This document shows positions 5,992-11,574 of a stretch of 11,574 bases of DNA, piece after piece. Origin of the DNA: UMGS1071 sp045638545 (GTDB lineage Bacteria > Bacillota > Clostridia > Oscillospirales > Acutalibacteraceae); contig JAZUBL010000015.1 of NCBI GenBank assembly GCA_045638545.1, positions 1 through 11,574 on the forward strand, given 5' to 3'. The position numbers and the translations under genes are program-made. Numbering within the stretch: the stretch's first letter is position 1; every line of letters starts with the position of its first letter. The notes beneath the pieces were generated by a model. That model was not told the origin of the DNA. It did not search any database and saw nothing but the letters and a program-made list of their open reading frames with translations.

Positions 5992-7356
5992 TTATTTCTT
6001 CGGTGTTTTGTACTTCTTCTTGGACTGACCCATCTCGCGCTTTCTGCGGTTATAGCGAACCATCAGAACAATGTAAACGATGATCAGGATAATCACGAGG
6101 ATGGCGCAGATGATGAAGATTGGGGAGGAGACGATGCTGCCGATCACGCTGAGTACTACAAGGAACTCGTTGCGGGCAACGTCTTCTGTTGCAATGATGT
6201 TGATGGTGCCGAGCACCTGACCTGCATAGGAATATGTAGCGGTACCGATGATATCACCGGAGTGGATCGGTGCGCTGACGCTTTCCGGAATATCTGTCTC
6301 TACCATCAGGCTGGATGGATTTACGTCCATTGGCAGCACTGCGGAGAAGTTCTGCTCCGGAGAGAGAAGCAGGGTGTCTTTGCCCCAAACATATTTCAGC
6401 GGAACCTCTGCCACAGGGGTGCCCTGTGTAATAACAGATTTCAGTTCCAGCTGGGTGAATGCCCAGCGGTATAAGTTAGCACTTTCGATCATATCTTTAC
6501 GGAGCTTGATGCGTTCGCCTTCTTTATCGTAGGCAGGTGCACCGAGGGCTACGCACAGGTAGCTGTTTCCATTATAAATAGCAGAGGAAACAAGGCAGTT
6601 GCCGGCCTGGTCAGTAAAGCCTGTTTTGATGCCCTGTGCATAAGTATAGTAAAAATCCGGTTCACCGGAGCGGAGCATATTGTTGGTGGTGATAACAGTA
6701 CGGCTTTCACTGCTTTTGTTTGTCTTTGGCAGAGTATAGGAAATCTGAGAGCAGATCTCGGTAAAGTAAGGCAGTGTCATGGCGTGCTGTGTGATTTTGT
6801 ACATATCGTGGGCAGTTGTGTAGTGGTTCTCGTCGTGGAGACCGTGAGAGTTGGCAAAGTGTGTATTGGTACAGCCAAGCTCAGCTGCCTTCTTGTTCAT
6901 CAGATCAACAAAGGCCTGCTCACTGCCGTTGCCAATGTAATCAGCCAGTACCGCTGCGGCGTCGTTGCCGGAAGGAACCATCATCAGGTTCAGCAGCTGG
7001 AGAACGGTCAGCTTTTCGCCGTCATAAATACCGGCCAGGGAACTGCCTGTACCCAGCAGCTCATCCAGTACTGCTTTTTTTACAGTGAGGACTGTGCCGT
7101 CCAGATCCTTGATCGATTCCACAACAATAATGTAGTTCATGATTTTGGTGGTAGATGCCGGATACATTTTCTTGTCACCGTTTTTGGAATAAACCACGGT
7201 ATCTGTGTCCAGGTTTACCAGCTGAATGGCTTCTGTTTCCGGTTCAAATGGAATTTCATAAGAGATGGCGCTTGCTTTTGTCAGCGGCAGAATGATAGAA
7301 ATCAGGCAGATCACTGTCATCAGCAGAGCAATTGGGATTAACTTTTTCTTTAACAA
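5992..7356 (-). CDS. D-alanyl-D-alanine carboxypeptidase (DacA-like, peptidase S11)
   Basis: A low-molecular-weight penicillin-binding protein that would trim the terminal D-Ala from peptidoglycan pentapeptides outside the membrane. The 454-residue product has an N-terminal signal or anchor helix (LIPIALLMTVICLISIILPL, 6-25), the S11 catalytic motifs S68-x-x-K71 (PASTTK), S129-G-N131 and K244-T-G246, a beta-rich C-terminal domain at about 310-395, then a strongly hydrophobic helix (about 411-434) and a very basic cytoplasmic tail (RYNRRKREMG...KKKYK). Most DacA proteins are held by an amphipathic C-terminal helix; here a true transmembrane segment is present. The start is TTG at 7356 with GGAGG 8 nt upstream; no ATG fits. 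It is monocistronic, with its own promoter and terminator. Function is secure as an S11 enzyme; the exact paralogue (dacA, dacB or dacF) is not. Confidence 0.93.
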   Translation of the reverse strand: MLKKKLIPIALLMTVICLISIILPLTKASAISYEIPFEPETEAIQLVNLDTDTVVYSKNGDKKMYPASTTKIMNYIIVVESIKDLDGTVLTVKKAVLDELLGTGSSLAGIYDGEKLTVLQLLNLMMVPSGNDAAAVLADYIGNGSEQAFVDLMNKKAAELGCTNTHFANSHGLHDENHYTTAHDMYKITQHAMTLPYFTEICSQISYTLPKTNKSSESRTVITTNNMLRSGEPDFYYTYAQGIKTGFTDQAGNCLVSSAIYNGNSYLCVALGAPAYDKEGERIKLRKDMIESANLYRWAFTQLELKSVITQGTPVAEVPLKYVWGKDTLLLSPEQNFSAVLPMDVNPSSLMVETDIPESVSAPIHSGDIIGTATYSYAGQVLGTINIIATEDVARNEFLVVLSVIGSIVSSPIFIICAILVIILIIVYIVLMVRYNRRKREMGQSKKKYKTPKK

Positions 7357-7399
7357 GCCGTGTGCCTCCGTTCCCTTTCTTTTTCAGTATATCTTTTCT

Positions 7400-7432
7400 A
7401 GTATAACAAGTTTTGCAGAAGAATGAAAGCCT
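7400..7432 (-). promoter_or_regulatory. Extended -10 promoter of the carboxypeptidase gene
   Basis: On the minus strand TGTTATACT (7400-7408) is an extended -10 element with only a weak TTTCAT-like -35 about 17 bp upstream. A second TATACT lies closer to the gene but lacks a -35. The leader is about 35-40 nt. Confidence 0.5.
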
Positions 7433-7547
7433 TGCATAAGAAATTTAACAATTTTGTAAACCAATATAAAAGGCAGCAGGGAAGAGACAAAGCAGAAAAA
7501 CGATTTCCTTTGTGTAGAAGAAGATTTGGTGCACCGTGAAAAAAGCA
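7433..7547. other. Intergenic stretch with nothing recognised
   Basis: Together with 7357-7731 this forms a gene-free stretch of 375 bases. Its right part is the amt 3' tail and terminator and its left part the carboxypeptidase promoter. In the AT-rich middle I see no RNA gene, repeat or convincing reading frame; a 60-codon minus-strand frame here has no ribosome site and overlaps the terminator. Confidence 0.5.
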
Positions 7548-7584
7548 TAAAAAAAGAGCGGTCCATCGTGATGATGAACCGCCC
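7548..7584 (-). terminator. Strong Rho-independent terminator closing the glnA-amt unit
   Basis: On the minus strand GCGGTTCATC (7573-7582) pairs with GATGGACCGC (7558-7567), ten pairs with one G-U, around ATCAC, followed by TCTTTTTTTA. It lies about 150 nt after the amt stop. Confidence 0.93.
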
Positions 7585-7663
7585 TTTCCTTTTGGAAACC
7601 TTAAACTTTACTACCTAGAGATAGCACCATGGATGAGTTTGCAAAAGAGTAATTTAAAATCCT

Positions 7664-7725
7664 GAAAAAGCAAACTTGCTTGATCTATATGGAATCATAG
7701 AAGAAGCAACCTGCTTAATCTATGT
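7664..7725. repeat. Two imperfect direct copies of a hairpin-forming unit in the amt 3' tail
   Basis: The unit gaaaaagcaaacttgct... (7664-7688) recurs with small changes at 7700-7724, offset 36 bases; both contain AAGCAA-like arms facing TGCTT and end in ATCTAT. On the minus strand each forms a small stem (AAGCA-loop-TGCTT), the first followed by TTTTC. Their position between the amt stop and the main terminator points to 3'-end processing or stability, but this is inference. Confidence 0.55.
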
Positions 7726-7731
7726 TTTAAA

Positions 7732-9072
7732 TTATTTTCTGTTCTTCAGGTAACCAGATGTCTCAACGTCAACAACTGGAGCCTCGAGGCCCTGTGTTGT
7801 GTCGATGTCGAGCTGTACAAATTCTGGGTAAGATGTCTCTGTGAGACCGAAAGCAGCAACGTCTGTGCCGAGCTTTTCCATGTCTTCAGATACACGAACA
7901 CCGATTGTAACCTTGAGAACGCCGTATACGATAGCCATAGCGATACCGCCCATAGCCAGAACAGCTGCACAACCGAGAGCCTGAACACCAAAGAGGTGAG
8001 CGCCGCCGCCGAAGAAGATACCTGCTTCGGAGTTGAGGCCGTCTGCGAAGAAACCGCAGCCGAGCATACCGATTGTACCGGAGATGCAGTGAACAGCAAA
8101 TGCGCCAACTGCGTCGTCGATGTGAAGAAGTTCGTCAACAACGCGGAGAGCGATGTACATGCCGAGACCAGCAGCTGCGCCGATGATTGCGCCGCCCCAT
8201 ACTGGAACTGCGTCACAGCAGGATGTTACAGCTACGAGGCCTGCCAGAGGAGCGTTGATGCCCATAGCAACTGTTGGCTTGCCTTCTACGTACCACTGTA
8301 CGAAGAGAACGAGCATTGTTGCAGCGGAAGCAGCAACTGTGTTGTTCATGAAGATACGGGATGCAACTTCAGCTGCGAGGTCTGCATCTGTTGGAAGGAT
8401 TGCAGAGTTAAAGAAGTACCAGCCGAAGTAGAGCATGAATGTACCGAGAGCTGCCAGTGGCAGGGAAGATGCAGGCATAGCGTGAGACTTTTTCTTGTGC
8501 TCTTCGCCTGGGATGTTGGAGTACTTGCCGATACGAGGACCAACGAAGATAGCGCCAACCAGAGCGATGATGCCGCCGAATGCGTGGAGAACCAGGCCGC
8601 CAGCGAAGTCATGAATGCCCATCTGTGCCAGCCAGCCAGCTGGATTCCATACCCATGCGCAAGCGATTGGGTATACGATACCACTCATGAGAGCAGAAGC
8701 GATCAGAGTAGCAACGAACTTAGCTCTTTCGAGCAGAGCGCCGCCAACAATAGCTGCTACAGTAGAAGCGAAGATTGTGTGGATGAGTACCCAGCCAATG
8801 CTTGGGATCTGGCTGCCCAGGATTGCAGAGTAGTCTGCCTGAGAGCAGAAGTCCCAACCGCCGAACCAACCACTAGAACCGTTGAATGCGAAGCCCATAC
8901 CAAAAGCCCAGAACAGGAGACCACAGATAGAGAAGTCTGTGAGGTTGTTCATAATAACAGTACCTGTTGTCTTGGTTCTGATAAAGCCGCACTCCAGCAT
9001 ACAGAAGCCACCGTGCATGAAAAGAATCATTGCACCGCCAATAAGAACCCATAATGTTAATACGAGATCCAT
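7732..9072 (-). CDS. amt: Ammonium transporter, Amt/MEP/Rh family
   Basis: A trimeric inner-membrane channel for ammonium uptake. The 446-residue protein is hydrophobic throughout with about eleven helices, the family norm. Key positions from the chosen start: D155 in GIHDFAGG, twin histidines H163 (VLHAFGG) and H328 (FAVHCISG) lining the pore, and WVWNPAGWL (140-148). The N-terminus is membranous without a cleavable signal, as in many Gram-positive Amt proteins. The C-terminal tail GVRVSEDMEKLGTDVAAFG (391-409) corresponds to the segment that contacts PII in the family, but departs from the usual GLD...HGE pattern. ATG 9072 has GGGGG 7 nt upstream; a TTG extension to 9111 has no ribosome site. 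It follows glnA by 97 nt with no terminator between them, so co-transcription is likely. No PII gene is next to it in this window. Confidence 0.95.
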   Translation of the reverse strand: MDLVLTLWVLIGGAMILFMHGGFCMLECGFIRTKTTGTVIMNNLTDFSICGLLFWAFGMGFAFNGSSGWFGGWDFCSQADYSAILGSQIPSIGWVLIHTIFASTVAAIVGGALLERAKFVATLIASALMSGIVYPIACAWVWNPAGWLAQMGIHDFAGGLVLHAFGGIIALVGAIFVGPRIGKYSNIPGEEHKKKSHAMPASSLPLAALGTFMLYFGWYFFNSAILPTDADLAAEVASRIFMNNTVAASAATMLVLFVQWYVEGKPTVAMGINAPLAGLVAVTSCCDAVPVWGGAIIGAAAGLGMYIALRVVDELLHIDDAVGAFAVHCISGTIGMLGCGFFADGLNSEAGIFFGGGAHLFGVQALGCAAVLAMGGIAMAIVYGVLKVTIGVRVSEDMEKLGTDVAAFGLTETSYPEFVQLDIDTTQGLEAPVVDVETSGYLKNRK

Positions 9073-9143
9073 TACTTTACCCCCTAAATAGTAGAAATAT
9101 TCTTTTGTCAAAGAACTTTGCGTAAAGATCTCCTATCAATATT

Positions 9144-9169
9144 AATATGTAATAGAAATATGTAATAGA
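9144..9169. repeat. Perfect 13-bp tandem duplication between glnA and amt
   Basis: The unit aatatgtaataga occurs twice head to tail (9144-9156 and 9157-9169), the second copy directly abutting the glnA stop codon. It lies in the glnA-amt gap and may simply be a slippage duplication, or may adjust the spacing and AT-content of the junction. Confidence 0.85.
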
Positions 9170-11290
9170 TTATCTTACGCTGAATAAGAGTTTGCCGTAG
9201 GTTGGATAAGGCCAGTAGCCTTCGCCAACCAACGACTCGATTTCATCCGCAATTGCACGGGTTTTCTCCATCTGCTCGAAAACGACGTCACGGTAGTAAC
9301 GTCCTTCTCTTTCCCAATCATTATCTTCACGATTTGGAACCGCGTACCGTACAGGGCGTTCTTTAAGAACGGAGTACAGTGTACGATTGTTATCGTAAAG
9401 GGCAGATGACAGAATGGAAAGCTTTTCGAGAACCGAGTTCTCCGGTTCACAGATTAAAGTTTCACTGATCTGTTTTTTATTCAGGATGAGTCGACTAAGT
9501 TCACCCATGAACTTATAAACAGCAGGGAGAATATCTTTGTTGATCATATCGATCATAGTGAACGCCTCTACATTGAGCTGTTTGATGTAATTCTCAAAGC
9601 TGATCTCATGTCTGGAATATAATTCCGTTGAGGAGAGAACACCGTGTTTCTCAAAGAGTTTAATGTTTTTCTCGCTGATGTAGTAGGGAATTGCATCTGC
9701 GGTTGAACGTAGGTTGAGCAAGCCACGTCTCTCGGCCTCGTTAACCCATTCTTCCGAATAGTTATTGCCGTTAAAAAGAATACGTTTATGTTCCTGGAAG
9801 TTCCGCTTGATCAGCTTTCTCACTGCGCGATCAAAGTCATCAGCCTGTTCCAACTCATCTGCAAACGCCTGCAGTACGTCGCAGACGGCGGTGTTCAGCA
9901 TGAAGTTGGGTGCTGAAACAGATACAGAAGAACCAGGCATACGGAACTCGAACTTGTTGCCGGTAAAGGCAAAAGGAGAAGTTCTGTTGCGGTCTGTTGT
10001 ATCTTTCGCAAAGTTAGGAAGAGACTCAACACCGGTATCCATATACATCGGATCCAGGTTTTCGTACTCGCTGCCATCCTCGATCGACTGAAGAATATCA
10101 GTAAGCTCGTCACCGAGATAGATGGACATGATCGCCGGCGGGGCTTCGTGCGCACCAAGGCGGTGATCATTGCCAGCAGAGGCCACCGACAGACGGAGCA
10201 GATCCTGATGCAGGTCTACAGCTGTGATGACCGCTGTTAAAAACAGCAGGAATTTCATATTCTCTTTCGGGCATTTTCCAGGCTCCAGCAGGTTTTCACC
10301 TGTGTTGGTGGAAATAGACCAGTTGTTGTGCTTGCCGCTACCGTTAACACCCGCAAAAGGTTTTTCGTGTAGCAAGCAGGTTAAGCCGTGGCGTGACGCA
10401 ACCTTTTTCATAACCTCCATGGTGAGTTGATTATGATCCGTTGCAATATTGGTTGTTGTAAAAATCGGTGCAAGCTCATGCTGCGCCGGTGCAACTTCGT
10501 TATGTTTGGTTTTGGACAGAATGCCAAGTTTCCACAGCTCTTCATCGAGGTCCTTCATATAGGCAAGAACTCGAGGTTTGATCACACCGAAGTAGTGATC
10601 CTCCAGCTCCTGGCCCTTTGGAGGTCTCGCGCCAAATAAAGTACGACCGGTATACAGAAGGTCTTTTCTCTGATCTGCTACAGAACGATCGATAAGAAAG
10701 TATTCCTGTTCTGCGCCGGAAGTTGTTTTGACGGAAGTAGCAGAATGGTCGCCGAAAAGGCGAACGATGCGAAGTGCCTGCTTGTCAAGAGCCTCCATTG
10801 AGCGAAGGAGCGGAGTTTTTTTATCCAGTGCTTCGCCGCCATATGAACAGAAGGCTGTTGGAATGCAGAGCGTTTCGTCCTTGATGAAAACATTAGACGT
10901 TGGATCCCAGGAGGTGTAACCGCGTGCTTCGAAAGTAGCGCGCAGACCACCGGAAGGAAAGCTGGACGCATCCGGCTCGCCTTTGATCAGCTCTTTGCCG
11001 GAAAACTCCATGATTACTTTATCTTCGCCGCTCGGCACGATAAAGCTGTCATGTTTTTCGGCAGTAGCGCCGGTCATTGGCTGGAACCAGTGTGTGTAGT
11101 GCGTTGCGCCGTGTTCTACGGCCCAGTTTTTCATGGCATTGGCAATCGCCTGCGCACAGTTTACGTCCAGCGGTGTTCCATTTTCCCTGGTTTCCTTCAG
11201 CGACTTGTAGATTTCTTTTGGAAGCATCGCGCGCATGACATCGTCATTGAACACGAGGCTGCCAAACATCTCAGGTACGTTGTTGGTCAT
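9170..11290 (-). CDS. glnA: Glutamine synthetase type III (GSIII)
   Basis: Condenses ammonium and glutamate to glutamine with ATP in the cytosol, the main entry point for ammonia. The 706-residue length marks the large GSIII (GlnN) class of gut anaerobes and cyanobacteria, rather than the roughly 445-residue GSI. Visible: N-terminal GSIII extension (FGSLVFNDDVM, 9-19); metal and glutamate sites GAEQEYFLID (192-201) and NEVAPAQHELAPIF (264-277); NGSGKHNNWS (316-325); the GSIII signature SAGNDHRLGAHEAPPAI (371-387); NKFEFRMPGSS (445-455); and a long helical C-terminus. The ATG has GGAG 10 nt upstream. GSIII enzymes lack the adenylylation control of enteric GSI, so regulation would be by transcription or feedback. 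It is preceded by a leader with a terminator-like hairpin and followed by amt. The symbol glnN is also used for this class. Confidence 0.97.
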   Translation of the reverse strand: MTNNVPEMFGSLVFNDDVMRAMLPKEIYKSLKETRENGTPLDVNCAQAIANAMKNWAVEHGATHYTHWFQPMTGATAEKHDSFIVPSGEDKVIMEFSGKELIKGEPDASSFPSGGLRATFEARGYTSWDPTSNVFIKDETLCIPTAFCSYGGEALDKKTPLLRSMEALDKQALRIVRLFGDHSATSVKTTSGAEQEYFLIDRSVADQRKDLLYTGRTLFGARPPKGQELEDHYFGVIKPRVLAYMKDLDEELWKLGILSKTKHNEVAPAQHELAPIFTTTNIATDHNQLTMEVMKKVASRHGLTCLLHEKPFAGVNGSGKHNNWSISTNTGENLLEPGKCPKENMKFLLFLTAVITAVDLHQDLLRLSVASAGNDHRLGAHEAPPAIMSIYLGDELTDILQSIEDGSEYENLDPMYMDTGVESLPNFAKDTTDRNRTSPFAFTGNKFEFRMPGSSVSVSAPNFMLNTAVCDVLQAFADELEQADDFDRAVRKLIKRNFQEHKRILFNGNNYSEEWVNEAERRGLLNLRSTADAIPYYISEKNIKLFEKHGVLSSTELYSRHEISFENYIKQLNVEAFTMIDMINKDILPAVYKFMGELSRLILNKKQISETLICEPENSVLEKLSILSSALYDNNRTLYSVLKERPVRYAVPNREDNDWEREGRYYRDVVFEQMEKTRAIADEIESLVGEGYWPYPTYGKLLFSVR

Positions 11291-11314
11291 GTTTTTATCA
11301 CTCCATTACGAACT

Positions 11315-11330
11315 TGCAAGCGGGCTTGCA
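11315..11330. repeat. Inverted repeat just upstream of the glnA ribosome site
   Basis: TGCAAGC (11315-11321) and GCTTGCA (11324-11330) are exact reverse complements. In the minus-strand mRNA they form a stem ending about 10 nt before the GGAG of glnA, close enough to influence translation initiation. Confidence 0.6.
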
Positions 11331-11372
11331 TTTGCCGGCTGATTTTTGCAGCAAACAATATGAAATCAAACC

Positions 11373-11412
11373 AAAAAAGAGCACTAAAGTTTCCCTCGAC
11401 TTCAGAACCCTC
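11373..11412 (-). terminator. Terminator-like hairpin in the glnA leader, candidate attenuator
   Basis: On the minus strand CTGAAGT (11399-11405) pairs with ACTTTAG (11384-11390) around an 8-nt loop, CGAGGGAA. The stem extends past a T-T mismatch by GGG-type pairing with TGCTC (several G-U pairs), followed by TTTTTT. It lies about 20-50 nt after the inferred transcription start and about 80 nt before the glnA ATG. This layout suggests control by premature termination, but no competing antiterminator structure is proven. Confidence 0.55.
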
Positions 11413-11428
11413 ACTGCTTACATGTCAC

Positions 11429-11457
11429 ATTATATTGTTTTGCCATAAAAAAGTCAA
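11429..11457 (-). promoter_or_regulatory. Consensus sigma-A promoter of glnA
   Basis: On the minus strand TTGACT (11452-11457) and a perfect TATAAT (11429-11434) are exactly 17 bp apart. The inferred start near 11422 leaves a leader of about 130 nt. No GlnR/TnrA-type TGTNA-N7-TNACA site is evident. Confidence 0.9.
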
Positions 11458-11460
11458 TGG

Positions 11461-11488
11461 TAAAATCCCATTTTAGATAGCATTTTAG
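11461..11488. promoter_or_regulatory. Direct and inverted repeats immediately upstream of the glnA -35
   Basis: CATTTTAG occurs at 11469-11476 and 11481-11488, repeated at a 12-bp interval, and TAAAAT-CCC-ATTTTA (11461-11475) is a perfect inverted repeat overlapping the first copy. Placed about 4-30 bp upstream of the -35 box, they could be an AT-rich UP element or a regulator site. Confidence 0.4.
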
Positions 11489-11574
11489 CCGTTTCTTGAC
11501 CAAATCAGGAAGAAAATGACAGCGTTGTAACTAGTGACTAAAAAATCGAAATCTTTACCCCCAAAAAGTATAGG

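Noticed and set aside
9073..9111. TTG-initiated extension of amt
   Set aside because: No ribosome site; the GGGGG upstream of ATG 9072 explains the start.
11291..11574. T-box, glutamine riboswitch or GlnR operator upstream of glnA
   Set aside because: I could not find the conserved T-box sequence, the core of known glutamine riboswitches, or a TGTNA-N7-TNACA operator.
1..11574. CRISPR array, transposon, prophage, toxin-antitoxin or defence system
   Set aside because: No spaced repeats, transposase, integrase or defence motifs were seen; all long reading frames are explained by housekeeping genes.

Overview
The window reads as a housekeeping stretch of a Firmicutes (Clostridia) chromosome. 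By protein character (type III glutamine synthetase, cofactor-independent phosphoglycerate mutase, DUF6054-like protein, type A RNase P RNA, GGAGG-like ribosome sites, moderate GC) a gut-type Oscillospirales/Ruminococcaceae relative is likely; the genus is not resolved. Every gene but one lies on the minus strand, so transcription runs from high to low coordinates.

Layout in transcription order. (1) 11574-7548, nitrogen assimilation: a consensus promoter at 11429-11457, a roughly 130-nt leader holding a terminator-like hairpin, a GSIII glutamine synthetase (11290-9170), a 97-nt gap with a perfect 13-bp tandem repeat, an Amt ammonium channel (9072-7732), and a 3' tail of repeated hairpins ending in a strong terminator. 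No PII gene (glnK/glnB) accompanies amt here. (2) 7432-5951, cell wall: a D-Ala-D-Ala carboxypeptidase-like protein with a TTG start, its own promoter and its own terminator. (3) 5783-5371: RNase P RNA with near-perfect promoter, closed P1 helix and terminator. (4) 5341-4948: a small cytosolic DUF6054-like protein. (5) 4702-4950: the only plus-strand gene, a 68-residue putative membrane-anchored basic protein, convergent with the DUF6054-like gene and sharing the gap with a terminator of its own. (6) 4553-205: trmL, then a lower-glycolysis cluster pgk-tpiA-gpmI. pgk has a strong promoter; a terminator-like hairpin plus other stems sit between pgk and tpiA; tpiA and gpmI overlap by one base (TAATG) and are probably translationally coupled; a strong terminator follows gpmI. 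(7) 1-180: a non-genic, hairpin-dense segment resembling an interspersed palindromic repeat, which also carries a stop-free minus-strand frame running off the window edge.

How the genes work together: pgk, tpiA and gpmI carry out three lower-glycolytic steps (gapA and eno are not in view). Glutamine synthetase and Amt form an ammonium uptake and assimilation unit. The remaining genes serve tRNA maturation and modification (rnpB, trmL) and peptidoglycan trimming. I found no phage, CRISPR, transposase, toxin-antitoxin or other accessory system. The parts most worth a second look are non-coding: the glnA leader, the amt 3' tail, the pgk-tpiA gap and the left-edge repeat.
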